DNA from: Clostridia bacterium
GTDB taxonomy: Bacteria > Bacillota > Clostridia > Christensenellales > Aristaeellaceae
Reading direction: 5' to 3'
DNA: 64,000 bases
Assembly: GCA_017534885.1 (NCBI GenBank)
Contig: JAFXVR010000026.1
Coordinates: 1-64,000, forward strand
A program made the position numbers and the translations under genes. Positions 1-7,723 of the stretch are shown here, piece after piece (position 1 is the stretch's first letter; every line of letters starts with the position of its first letter). Below the pieces are notes generated by a model that saw only the letters and a program-made list of their open reading frames with translations, made no database searches and was not told the origin of the DNA.

Positions 1-132
1 GGCTTTCGTAACGAGATATTCCCTACGTTGGAAAAGGTTGTTGACCGTCTCTGCCAGACTATCAACAACCTTTCCGCCGAAACTGTTTCCAGCATTACCA
101 AGCGCGATTGGATATGTAAAATATTTAATTGA
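1..132 (+). pseudogene. C-terminal end of an IS630-like transposase (cut by window edge)
   Basis: The open frame enters from the left edge and ends with TGA at 130-132, giving 43 residues. It contains FRNEIFPTLEKVVD and ends SSITKRDWICKIFN. The spacing of an aromatic/acidic helix followed by 'SI..R.W' resembles the end of IS630-family DDE transposases, which is the basis of the call. Whether the gene is intact cannot be judged because its 5' part lies outside the window. It marks the left side of an accessory region that carries other transposase remnants at 6.5-8.1 kb. Confidence 0.55.
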
Positions 133-144
133 GAATAGTATAAA
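115..144 (+). promoter_or_regulatory. Weak promoter at the end of the transposase
   Basis: TGTAAA (115-120) and TATAAA (139-144) are separated by 18 bp. They lie across the transposase stop codon and point toward the amidohydrolase-like gene. The -35 box is poor, so this is only a candidate outward promoter. Confidence 0.25.
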
Positions 145-257
145 CTGCTCGTTGCGGCCCGAAGGGACACATAAGAGCGAAACAGCCAACAAGCATAGAA
201 CACAAACGCGGATGCGCAGCGCGTAGACGTGCGAAGAAATGAGAGTAGGTGCGTATC

Positions 258-1295
258 ATGGCCAAGGTGATCGACGCCAACCTGTACTGGTTCCCGGAAG
301 AACTGTTTACCAATGAAGAACTGGCGGAAAGATTCCTGTCCGAGGTGCCCATCCAGTATGGCATCAAGGGCTCCCTGAAAGAGGAAAACGGCGTCCGCCG
401 GTTCGTGATCGAAAAGCCCGTGGGCAGCCCTAACCTGGATTATATTCAGGGGGACTACACCCTGGAAAAGGAGCTTTCCTCCCTGGATCAGGCGGGAGTG
501 GAAGGCGCGGTGCTCAAGCTCTCCTGCCAGCAGGAATGGATGAGCCTCGACATGTGCCGTCTGTTCAACACCGCCATGGCGGAACGGGTGAAGGAAAGCA
601 AGGGCCGCCTGCACGGCCTGGGCGTGGTGCCGCCCCAGGGCACCCCGGCGGTGAAAAAGGAAATCGACCGCTGTCTGGACGAGCTGGGTTTTGGCGGCTT
701 GCAGCTGTCCGCCCACTATGGCAATCTGTACCTGGACGATGCCGCTTTCGCGCCGTTCTTCACCTATCTGAATGAACGCAATGTGACTTGCTACGTGCAT
801 CATACGCCTCTGCCCGTGCAGTATGATACCCTGACGGCCTACACCAACCTGCGCCGCCTGTACGGCCGCTGCGTGGATCAGGCCACAGCCATCGGCCGGG
901 AGCTGTTCAGCGGGTTCTTCACCAAATACCCCAACGTCAAGCTGGTGCATTCCATGCTGGGCGGCGGCTTCTTTGCCTATGTGAATCTGTGGTTCCCCAA
1001 GAAGCCTAAGGTGAAGGAGGCCTTGAGCCGGTTCAACGACGATAACGACCTGGTGGTCAGTCAGCTGAAAAACAATATCTTCTTTGAAATGAGCCATGCC
1101 CAGTCCTGGGGCAAGGACCAGCTGGAATGCGCGGTCAGAACCCTGGGCGCCGATCATATCCTGTTCGGCTCCTCCTTCCCGGTGCGGCCTGTGTGGCTGC
1201 TGGAGGGCGCGGACTTTGTGCGCAATCTGGACATTACGGAAGAAGAAAAAGAGCTGATCCTGCACGGTAACGCCGAGCGGCTATATCATCTATAA
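258..1295 (+). CDS. Amidohydrolase-2 (ACMSD-like) family protein with lost metal ligands
   Basis: A 345-residue protein of the amidohydrolase-2 fold. The family usually hydrolyses or decarboxylates small aromatic or keto acids with a zinc ion held by an N-terminal HxH, two later His and a C-terminal Asp. The N-terminal motif here is VIDANLYWFP, without HxH. Later His residues are present in YVHHTPLP and LVHSMLGGG. The usual 'GTDYP' segment reads GSSFPV, so the catalytic Asp is Ser. I therefore expect altered or absent metal catalysis. I chose ATG 258, preceded by TAGGTG at 246-251, over an in-frame GTG at 249. It is followed 17 bp later by a small membrane protein gene. Confidence 0.75.
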   Translation: MAKVIDANLYWFPEELFTNEELAERFLSEVPIQYGIKGSLKEENGVRRFVIEKPVGSPNLDYIQGDYTLEKELSSLDQAGVEGAVLKLSCQQEWMSLDMCRLFNTAMAERVKESKGRLHGLGVVPPQGTPAVKKEIDRCLDELGFGGLQLSAHYGNLYLDDAAFAPFFTYLNERNVTCYVHHTPLPVQYDTLTAYTNLRRLYGRCVDQATAIGRELFSGFFTKYPNVKLVHSMLGGGFFAYVNLWFPKKPKVKEALSRFNDDNDLVVSQLKNNIFFEMSHAQSWGKDQLECAVRTLGADHILFGSSFPVRPVWLLEGADFVRNLDITEEEKELILHGNAERLYHL

Positions 1296-1312
1296 GCAAA
1301 GGGGGGAAGGGC

Positions 1313-1789
1313 ATGCCGCGTTTTATGGTGGATACCAAGCTGTACGGCTGGGACATGCCGGAGCAGGCGCTCAGGCGGGAGAAAAACACCTTTCTGCTGC
1401 TGAGCCTGCTGAACGCCGCGCTCTCCATCGCCTGCGGCGTGATTTCCACCGGCGTCACCCGGCACAGCTGGGTGGGCTTCGCCGCCACGGCGGCGCTGAT
1501 CGCCCTGATGCTGGAGGTCATTGGCGCGGCACGCTTCCGGATAGCGAAGAGCATGCTGGACAAGCGCGGCTTTGACAGCGTCCACAATATGATGCGCTGG
1601 TCCGCCCAGTGCCATATGGCGCTAATGGCAGTGGCTTTCGCGGCGGGCGTTGTATCCTGCTTTCAGTCCTTCAGCGGCATCCTGGATCTGGTCATTTTAC
1701 TGGGCTTCGCCTTGAGCTTTGCCTGCTCCTTCCTGTTTTTACGGCGATATGACCGCATTCCCACCCACAATACGAATGCGCCCGAATAA
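1313..1789 (+). CDS. Small integral membrane protein, unknown function
   Basis: A 158-residue protein that I do not recognise. It has a soluble N-terminal stretch of about 25 residues, then four hydrophobic segments (roughly residues 26-47, 53-72, 99-118 and 124-145) and a short charged tail. AAAGGGGGGAAGGGC lies just before the ATG and acts as the ribosome binding site. It sits 17 bp after the amidohydrolase-like gene and is probably co-transcribed with it. No catalytic motif is visible. Confidence 0.65.
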   Translation: MPRFMVDTKLYGWDMPEQALRREKNTFLLLSLLNAALSIACGVISTGVTRHSWVGFAATAALIALMLEVIGAARFRIAKSMLDKRGFDSVHNMMRWSAQCHMALMAVAFAAGVVSCFQSFSGILDLVILLGFALSFACSFLFLRRYDRIPTHNTNAPE

Positions 1790-1857
1790 GGCGCTTTTCT
1801 TCCGGTCCCACAGATCGTTGTAGAATGATCGAAGACATCTTGCGGATGGAGGATCCC

Positions 1858-2325
1858 ATGAACAAGTTCAAAACCGTCAAATCCCTGCTGATGAATCTGC
1901 CGGTGTCCCTCACCATGAGCTTCGTGGCCCAATGGGTCAACATCCTGCATGGGCACATGCAGCATTTTGAATGGGGCAGCATGGCCGTCAGCTTCTGCTT
2001 CTCCTACTTCATCGCCTTCCTGATTGCATTTTTCATTCCCACGGATACATGGGGCTTTGCCTTCGCGGAAAAGTGCGGGGCGAAAAAAGGTACTTGGGCT
2101 TTTGATATTCTGGTGAACCTGGTGGTCAATACTATTTTCTGTGTGACCATGACCGCAGTGATGCATTGGTTTACGGCCTGCCTGCTGGGCGGCCTGCCCC
2201 TCAGCTCCATTCCGGGCGGCTTCCTGGAAATGATCGGCCCGGTGTGGATTTCCTGCTTCATCGTGAGCCTCCTCACCCAGCGGCCCGCCATCCGTATTGC
2301 CAAGCGAATTTGCGGCAAATCATGA
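1858..2325 (+). CDS. DUF2798-like four-helix membrane protein
   Basis: A 155-residue membrane protein with two similar halves. Each begins with a short polar stretch followed by two hydrophobic helices (about residues 10-30, 40-60, 80-102 and 118-140). The opening 'LPVSLTMSFV' and the repeated hairpin layout recall DUF2798-type proteins, but the match is by eye only. I chose ATG 1858 because GGAGG at 1848-1852 sits five bases upstream; an earlier ATG at 1825 has no comparable site. Function unknown. Confidence 0.6.
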   Translation: MNKFKTVKSLLMNLPVSLTMSFVAQWVNILHGHMQHFEWGSMAVSFCFSYFIAFLIAFFIPTDTWGFAFAEKCGAKKGTWAFDILVNLVVNTIFCVTMTAVMHWFTACLLGGLPLSSIPGGFLEMIGPVWISCFIVSLLTQRPAIRIAKRICGKS

Positions 2326-2418
2326 GAAACTGCAAGAAAAAGCCGATAATTATCCGGAAGCTCCATGGGCAAAACCGACGGCTTGCTCTATAATAGAATC
2401 AACAGCATAGCAAATCCC

Positions 2419-2473
2419 TTGACACGATACATGCGAGTCACTGCGCAGATACGATACGGCGGTGATTCGCATG
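2419..2473 (+). promoter_or_regulatory. Inverted repeat and -35-like box upstream of the MATE pair
   Basis: Arms CATGCGAGTCAC (2430-2441) and GTGATTCGCATG (2462-2473) pair with one mismatch in 12 across a 20-nt loop. TTGACA lies just upstream at 2419-2424, but no good -10 box sits at normal spacing. The dyad ends 28 bp before the MATE start codon at 2502. It could be an operator or a leader hairpin. Confidence 0.4.
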
Positions 2474-2501
2474 CTTGTTTATGAAAAGGGAGGAAACAAC
2501 C

Positions 2502-3899
2502 ATGTCTGAACTTCGTTCCAATGAATTCCTAGTGAGGGAAAAGCCCGGCAAATTGATGCGTAAGTACGCTATCCCCTGTATCATTTCTCTTGTGGTGGCG
2601 GCGCTGTACAACATCGTAGACCAGATCTACATCGCCAACGCCGATTACCTGGGCTCCTTCGGCAACGCCGCCAACACCACTGTGTTCCCCATGACGGTGC
2701 TGGCCCTGGCCATCGCCGTCATGATCGGCGACGGGGCCTGCGCCTTCGTCAGCATCCTGCTGGGCCGCAAAAACCAGCAGGACGCCCACAAAACCATCGG
2801 CAACGCCGTGGTGCTGACGGTGGGCAGCAGCGTCATCGTGACCGTGCTGTATCTCTTATTTTCCGAGCCCATCCTGACGCTGTTCGGCGGCCGGGTGAAT
2901 GATGAAACCTTCAAGCTGGCCAAGGAATACTTCTTCTGGATCACCCTGGGTATGCCCTTCTATATGTTCGGTCAAGCCATGAACCCCATCATCCGCTCCG
3001 ACGGCAGCCCGCGCTTTGCCATGATCTCCACCGTGGCCGGGGCTGTCACCAACATTTTCCTGGATTGGCTGTTCATTTATTCCCTGCACATGGGCATGAT
3101 GGGCGCGGCCGTCGCCACGGTGCTGGGCCAGGTGCTCACCGCCGTGCTGGCCATCTGGTATCTGTGCCACATGAAGGCCGTAAAGCTGGAAAAGAGCAGC
3201 CTTGGAATGTTCCCGGATCTGATGAAGCAGTATATTCCCCTGGGCATCACCAGCTTTTTAAGCCAGGCCAGCCTGGTGGTCTCTATGGCCGCCGTGCAGA
3301 ATTCCACCGCCAAGTGGGGCGCACTGGACCCGGTGTTCGGCCAGCCCCAGTACACGCAAATACCCCTGGCGGTGCTGGGCATTGTGATGAAGTTCTTCCA
3401 GATCGCTATTTCCATCTCTGTGGGCCTGTCCGCGGGCTGTATCCCGGTGGTGGGCTACAACATCGGCGCGAATCGGAAGGATCGCGTCAAAACGCTGTTC
3501 ACCTACCTGCTGGCGACGGAAGCCATTGTGGGCTTCGTCGCGCTGTTCATCGTGGAGGTGTTCCCGCAGGGTCTCATCAACATTTTTGGCGCGGCCAACG
3601 AGAGTGCATACTACACCCAGTTTGCCATCCGCTCCTTCCGCATCTATCTGTGCATGATGCCCCTGGCCATGGTCAATAAAGGCACCTTCATCTTCCTCCA
3701 AGCCTTGGGTAAGGCGAAAGAATCCATGATCCTGTCCCTTGTGCGTGAAATCATTTTCGGCGTGTTCCTGCCCATCCTTTTGCCCCTGGCGTTCGCCCTG
3801 AATGGCATTCTGTATTCCTTCCCAGCGGCGGACATTCTCACCTTTATCCTGTCCCTGATCGTGATCCTGCGCACCTACAAGGAGTTACAAAAGAACTGA
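2502..3899 (+). CDS. MATE family multidrug/sodium antiporter
   Basis: A 465-residue polytopic membrane protein of the MATE family, which exports organic cations, drugs or metabolites in exchange for Na+ or H+. It has about twelve hydrophobic segments and the duplicated MATE layout, with IVDQIYIA near the start and GYNIGANRKDRV in the second half. ATG 2502 is preceded by GGGAGG at 2488-2493. Only one base separates its stop from the next MATE gene at 3901, so the two are certainly one transcript. The substrate cannot be inferred from sequence. Confidence 0.9.
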   Translation: MSELRSNEFLVREKPGKLMRKYAIPCIISLVVAALYNIVDQIYIANADYLGSFGNAANTTVFPMTVLALAIAVMIGDGACAFVSILLGRKNQQDAHKTIGNAVVLTVGSSVIVTVLYLLFSEPILTLFGGRVNDETFKLAKEYFFWITLGMPFYMFGQAMNPIIRSDGSPRFAMISTVAGAVTNIFLDWLFIYSLHMGMMGAAVATVLGQVLTAVLAIWYLCHMKAVKLEKSSLGMFPDLMKQYIPLGITSFLSQASLVVSMAAVQNSTAKWGALDPVFGQPQYTQIPLAVLGIVMKFFQIAISISVGLSAGCIPVVGYNIGANRKDRVKTLFTYLLATEAIVGFVALFIVEVFPQGLINIFGAANESAYYTQFAIRSFRIYLCMMPLAMVNKGTFIFLQALGKAKESMILSLVREIIFGVFLPILLPLAFALNGILYSFPAADILTFILSLIVILRTYKELQKN

Positions 3900-3900
3900 T

Positions 3901-5238
3901 ATGCAGCAAAAACATAATAAAATGGGCGTGATGCCCATTCCCAAACTGCTCCTGACCATGGCGATCCCCCTGATGCTGTCGCTGCTGGTGCAGTCGCTCT
4001 ACAACATCGTGGACAGCATCTATGTGTCCCGCATTTCGGAAAAGGCGCTGACTGCCACGTCCCTGGCTTATCCCGTACAGATCCTGATGATCGCCCTGGG
4101 CGTGGGCACGGCGGTGGGCATCAACGCGCTTTTGTCCCGGCTGCTGGGGCAGAAAAAGCACGAGGACGTTACAAAAGGCGCGGTTACGGGGCTGGTGGTG
4201 GCCGCACTCAGCTCCCTGCTGTTCATTGTGGTGGGATTGTTCTTTGCCAATGCCATTGCCCACGCCATGACAGGGGATGCGGAGACCGCCTCCATGTGCG
4301 CGGACTATCTGCGCATCGTCACGCTCTTTTGTACTGGCTCCTTCCTGGAAACCATGATCCAGCGGTTTCTGCAGGCCAGCGGCAAAACGGGCCTGAGCAT
4401 GATCTCCCTGATCGTGGGCGCGGGCACCAACATCATCCTGGACCCTGTGTTTATTTTCACGCTGAACATGGGCGTCCGGGGCGCGGCCATCGCCACGGTG
4501 ATCGGCCAATGGCTGGGGGCCGCGACGGCGCTGCTGCTGAATATGCTGCGCAATCCGGAGGCGAAGATCAGCTTCCGCGGCTTCCGGCTGGAAAAGAAGA
4601 CCGTCGCTGCCATCTACAAGGTGGGTTTTCCCACCATCATCATGCAGGCTATGGGCTCTGTGATGAATTTCGGCATGAACGCCCTGCTGGGCGCGGGCAC
4701 GGCGGTGGCCTTCTTCGGGGCCTATTTCCGGCTGCAAAGTTTCCTCTTTATGCCCATGAACGGCCTGGGCCAGGCGTGCCTGCCCATCATTGGATATAAT
4801 TATGGGGCGAAAAATCCGGATCGCATTCGGGAAACAGTGAAAACCGCGCTGAAATGGGGAATCATCTTGGGGCTTCTGTTCACGGCGCTGTTTATGGCGC
4901 TGCCGGGACCGCTGCTCAGCTTGTTCAATGCCAGCGAAGAAATGCTTTCCCTGGGTGTGCCTGCCATCCGCATCATTTGCGTCACCTTTGCTCTGGCCTC
5001 CGTGACCATGATCCTGGGGTTGTGCGCTTCGGGCCTTGGCAACGGCACCATCAACATGATTGGCACAGCCATCCGGCAGGTCGTCCTGCTGCTGCCCTGC
5101 TTTGCGCTGCTGAAAACCATTTTTGGCCTTCAATACGCCTGGTTTGCCATGTGGATCGCGGAGATCAGCGCCATGCTGTTTGCGGTCATCAGCACGCACA
5201 GGGAAATCAACCGCAAGCTGAACGACATGCGGAAATAA
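3901..5238 (+). CDS. MATE family transporter, second of a tandem pair
   Basis: A 445-residue MATE protein with about twelve membrane segments and the typical N-terminal 'NIVDSIYVSRI' and mid-protein 'GYNYGAKNPDRI' signatures. It starts one base after the upstream MATE stop, so translation is likely coupled. The two proteins are clearly different sequences, not a recent duplication. The tandem arrangement could mean a heterodimer or two substrate specificities; this is inference. Confidence 0.9.
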   Translation: MQQKHNKMGVMPIPKLLLTMAIPLMLSLLVQSLYNIVDSIYVSRISEKALTATSLAYPVQILMIALGVGTAVGINALLSRLLGQKKHEDVTKGAVTGLVVAALSSLLFIVVGLFFANAIAHAMTGDAETASMCADYLRIVTLFCTGSFLETMIQRFLQASGKTGLSMISLIVGAGTNIILDPVFIFTLNMGVRGAAIATVIGQWLGAATALLLNMLRNPEAKISFRGFRLEKKTVAAIYKVGFPTIIMQAMGSVMNFGMNALLGAGTAVAFFGAYFRLQSFLFMPMNGLGQACLPIIGYNYGAKNPDRIRETVKTALKWGIILGLLFTALFMALPGPLLSLFNASEEMLSLGVPAIRIICVTFALASVTMILGLCASGLGNGTINMIGTAIRQVVLLLPCFALLKTIFGLQYAWFAMWIAEISAMLFAVISTHREINRKLNDMRK

Positions 5239-5381
5239 GAAGATGCGGCAGAAGTCCATCATTCAAATATCATTTCCGTTTTTTCAAGTTATTTTAAGGT
5301 TTCCGTGTTACACTGCGCACATGATATCGAGCAGCGGAAGCGTAAGACCGGATATCGAAACAATGAAGGAGGATGTCCCTT

Positions 5382-6374
5382 ATGAAAAAGATCATCTCTA
5401 TGGTTCTTGCCCTTTCGCTTTTCTGTACTGTTGGTTTGGCATTTGCTGAAGGCCCTGGCGGACGCGGCGGCAATGGCGGCTCGAGCGGCAGACAAGGTGG
5501 CATGCGCGGCGGTAATGGTGGTGGTACGGATAAATCCAGCGATACTGAGCTCCAATCCATGATTACCGAAGTTGCCCCCAAGTTCCAGCTGCTCACCTAT
5601 GAGGATGCGGAAACAGGCACCAGTTTGCAATATCAGCTTTATATCCCTGAAAACTATGATGAAAACCAGTGCTATCCCATGATCCAGTTTATTCCTGATT
5701 CAAGCGCTGTTGGGCGCGGTGCGGATTATGTGCTGACCCAAGGCTGGGGCGGCCTGATCTGGGCAACAGAGGAAGAGCAAACCAAGCATCCCGCTTTTGT
5801 GGTGGTGCCCATTTTTACCGAAACCGTGGTGGACGACAATTTCAATCATTCCAGCCAGATCGACGTCGCCATGCGTCTGCTTCAGTCGCTGACGGAAACA
5901 TACGCCATTGACACCAACCGGATTTATACCACCGGTCAGTCCATGGGCGGCATGACCTCCTTCCATTTGAGTATCGCCTATCCGGACTTCTTTGCCGCCT
6001 ATCTGTTTGTGGGCAGCCAGTGGGATGTCAGCCTTTTGAGCGGTCTGGAGCAGAAGGATTTCTTCTACGTCGTTTCCGCCGGTGCCCCCAAGGCCTCCGC
6101 CGGTCAGGCAGAGCTTCTTGCCCTGTTCGATGCGGATGGTGCTGCTTACAGCCATGCAGAGTGGAGTGTACAGGACAGCGCCGAAACCCAGAAGGTTGCT
6201 GCCGCCGCCATGCTGGCAGAAGGAAACAATGCCAACTTCGTCACCTTCACAGCAGGTACAACGCTTGCAGAGGGACAAACCGCTATGTCGAGCGCTGGTG
6301 AGCATATGACTTCTTTCGATTTCGCATATAAGCTGGAATCAGTCCGTGACTGGCTGTTTGAACAGAGCAAGTGA
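5382..6374 (+). CDS. Secreted alpha/beta-hydrolase, PHB-depolymerase/feruloyl-esterase type
   Basis: A 330-residue exported esterase-like protein. Residues 1-23 form a signal peptide ending AFAEG. Residues 24-50 are a Gly/Arg-rich linker. The hydrolase domain follows. The nucleophile elbow is GQSMGG with Ser at residue 187. A likely catalytic His lies in SAGEHMTSF near residue 309. Such enzymes cleave ester bonds in polyesters or plant cell wall feruloyl groups; the actual substrate is unknown. ATG 5382 has GAAGGAGGA (5365-5373) upstream; an in-frame GTG at 5373 falls on the edge of that site. A hairpin follows at 6382. It is transcribed alone. Confidence 0.75.
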   Translation: MKKIISMVLALSLFCTVGLAFAEGPGGRGGNGGSSGRQGGMRGGNGGGTDKSSDTELQSMITEVAPKFQLLTYEDAETGTSLQYQLYIPENYDENQCYPMIQFIPDSSAVGRGADYVLTQGWGGLIWATEEEQTKHPAFVVVPIFTETVVDDNFNHSSQIDVAMRLLQSLTETYAIDTNRIYTTGQSMGGMTSFHLSIAYPDFFAAYLFVGSQWDVSLLSGLEQKDFFYVVSAGAPKASAGQAELLALFDADGAAYSHAEWSVQDSAETQKVAAAAMLAEGNNANFVTFTAGTTLAEGQTAMSSAGEHMTSFDFAYKLESVRDWLFEQSK

Positions 6375-6381
6375 ATTGCTG

Positions 6382-6420
6382 CATGAAAAGAATACTTTTC
6401 ATGAGACTTTGTGCCCTTTT
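6382..6420 (+). terminator. Probable terminator after the secreted esterase
   Basis: A perfect 9-bp stem CATGAAAAG (6382-6390) / CTTTTCATG (6395-6403) with a 4-nt loop lies 7 bp after the stop codon. The T-rich tract comes only after about ten bases, so termination strength is uncertain. Confidence 0.5.
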
Positions 6421-6562
6421 TGAAATGTATTTCGAGTGAGTTTTACTGATCCCGTTATATCTATTCTAGCGAATTTCCTGGATAAGAGCTGTTTATATAA
6501 AAAAGCCGCCTCCATAGTGATCTGCCCTTGTCAAGTAGACACGGGAAATATCCAAAGCAACT

Positions 6563-6912
6563 CTACGGCACCTTGCCCCAGCGGGCAGGGTGCTTTTGCG
6601 ATCCGGAGACTGAACGGAGCGTAGCGGAGTTCAGCTTTTCATCGATGCCTTCTGCTTGAGCCATCTGGGAGATGATTTGTTCCATTCGCCGTCGGCTGGT
6701 CTGGTCGATTTCTGACAAATGCTCATATAGCTTGCCGGACAGAATTAGACGTGTGTATAGACCGGGACGATGCTCCCGGAGATAATTCAGGCGCATCCGG
6801 CCATAGCGGCCAATGGCCTGACGGGGAACTTCGTGAATCCCAAATCGGGGAAGTAATAGTCTCCGTGTAAAGTATAATGAATGCCGTTTTCAATTATTGA
6901 TTCGGATGTCAA
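6563..6912 (-). pseudogene. tnpV: tnpV-type transposon protein, frameshifted and 3' truncated
   Basis: Read on the minus strand, a TTG at 6912 opens a frame with SIIENGIHYTLHGDYYFPDL. A one-base loss near 6840 then shifts the frame, and the family sequence resumes as GIHEVPRQAIGRYGRMRL and EHRPGLYTRLILSGKL. This two-frame match is to the TnpV proteins found in conjugative and mobilisable elements of gut Firmicutes. After AEGIDEKL the expected C-terminal part is missing and the frame runs into a terminator-like hairpin (6568-6593). The gene is broken twice and cannot make a normal TnpV. The role of intact TnpV in transposition is not established. Confidence 0.7.
6568..6597 (+). terminator. Terminator-like hairpin at the truncated tnpV end
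   Basis: GCACCTTGCCC (6568-6578) pairs with GGGCAGGGTGC (6583-6593) with one wobble pair and a 4-nt loop, followed by TTTT. It reads as a terminator on the plus strand. Confidence 0.5.
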
Positions 6913-7007
6913 AAGGGCGCTTTCCTGAATCAAGCCACGACTGGTTGTGGAAGACAGCGGAAATCACCACAACCAGTCGTGGCTCCAAGGTTGGAAGCGC
7001 CCTTTTG
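6910..7007. repeat. 98-bp long hairpin (nested inverted repeat)
   Basis: The outer arms are CAAAAGGGCGCTTTCC (6910-6925) and GGAAGCGCCCTTTTG (6993-7007), paired with one bulged base. The inner arms are AGCCACGACTGGTTGTGG (6933-6950) and its exact complement at 6967-6984, around a 16-nt loop. The left outer arm contains the TTG start of the tnpV remnant. The structure could be a MITE-like insertion or a leader hairpin of tnpV. Confidence 0.8.
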
Positions 7008-7044
7008 TCACCCTCAACATTATTTCTTTTTCCAGATTTGTCAT
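6964..7044 (-). CDS. 26-residue leader-like ORF upstream of tnpV
   Basis: ATG at 7044 is preceded by AGGAGG (7053-7058 on this strand) with eight bases between. The product is 26 residues, starting MTNLEKEIML and ending SHDWLW. Its 3' half is the sequence of one arm of the long hairpin at 6910-7007. The strong ribosome binding site and position make it a candidate leader peptide for the tnpV remnant, or the 5' end of an older gene cut by the hairpin insertion. Confidence 0.35.
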   Translation of the reverse strand: MTNLEKEIMLRVTKGRFQPWSHDWLW

Positions 7045-7120
7045 GGTGATGACCTCCTCTTTCAGATTTTATTTGTTTGATAACCTGCCCGAAAGAGGCG
7101 CAATGCAGCTCGCTTTCCGT

Positions 7121-7152
7121 ACCCCAACGCTTACCCCAACCCGTACCCCAAC
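7121..7152. repeat. Three direct repeats ACCCCAAC at a 12-bp period
   Basis: ACCCCAAC occurs at 7121-7128, 7133-7140 and 7145-7152, each shifted by exactly 12 bp. Short directly repeated boxes about 100 bp from a crossover site are typical of arm-type integrase binding sites. The candidate tRNA-like core at 7258-7277 lies at that distance. Confidence 0.55.
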
Positions 7153-7257
7153 CTGGGTTGTACGCGGTTGTTTTTCATTGTTCGTGATTGTCAGAAAACC
7201 CTTGAAAAATCTACGTTTTTGGCTTTCGTTGATTCAGGAAAACATACCCATTTTCTC

Positions 7258-7277
7258 TTCGAGTCCTGTTGCGACCA
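7258..7277 (+). other. Possible attachment-site core resembling a tRNA 3' end
   Basis: TTCGAGTCCTGTTGCGACCA has the layout of a tRNA T-loop, T-stem 3' strand and acceptor 3' strand. The 5' partner strand of the T-stem is not present upstream, so this is not a tRNA gene. A fragment like this is what an integrative element leaves at its far end after insertion into a tRNA gene. This is inference. Confidence 0.3.
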
Positions 7278-7286
7278 CGCTGAAGT

Positions 7287-7323
7287 GGGAAGCCTTGAAA
7301 CATAAGGCTTCCCGCTTTTCTTT
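7287..7323 (+). terminator. Strong hairpin terminator next to the possible att core
   Basis: GGGAAGCCTT (7287-7296) and AAGGCTTCCC (7304-7313) form a perfect 10-bp stem with a 7-nt loop, followed by GCTTTTCTTTTC. Its position right after a tRNA-3'-like segment fits a native tRNA terminator carried with the attachment site. Confidence 0.6.
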
Positions 7324-7502
7324 TCATCCATAGGGTTGTACAAAGCAGGGATGTTCATTGTCTTGGCAAACGGTATGTCAGGCAACGAAGAACCACAACG
7401 CTGTGTGGCTTTATTGCCGGCATACTGTCACTTATTTGCTTTTGTTGGGATAACAGAATGGATTTTTCTGGTGTGGCTCCATTGGTGAGTATTCCGCCCG
7501 AG

Positions 7503-7576
7503 ATTGAGCATCGCTACCGGGCAAATTGAGCATCGATTCCGGCGAGATTGAGCACGGCTTCCGGCATAATTGAGCA
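7503..7576. repeat. Four ATTGAGCA boxes at an exact 22-bp period
   Basis: ATTGAGCA occurs at 7503-7510, 7525-7532, 7547-7554 and 7569-7576, each exactly 22 bp apart. The bases between (roughly CG.TTCCGGC) are partly conserved. A 22-bp phase puts all boxes on nearly the same face of the DNA. Multiple ordered internal repeats are typical of IS21-family ends, the best guess here. The spacing is too short for a CRISPR array. Confidence 0.75.
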
Positions 7577-7723
7577 CGCGGTAGAATGTGGATATCCTAT
7601 ATCCGTCTGGCATTGTACCGTTGCTTCCTGGGAAGCTTGCGATCGGTTTCCATCCACACATTGATGAACGGGATATGATGCATTAACCCCTGCCTCATAC
7701 ACCTGCGGACGCGCAGACCCTGA

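Noticed and set aside
6563..6796. 77-codon minus-strand frame as an intact small gene
   Set aside because: It is the second half of a tnpV frame that was shifted near 6840, and its C-terminal 20 residues are read-through of flanking DNA.
7258..7277. tRNA gene
   Set aside because: Only the T-loop to acceptor 3' part is seen; no D-arm, anticodon arm or matching 5' acceptor strand lies upstream.
7503..7576. Repeat array considered as a CRISPR
   Set aside because: Repeats of 8 bp with 14-bp partly conserved spacers are far too short, and no cas genes are present.
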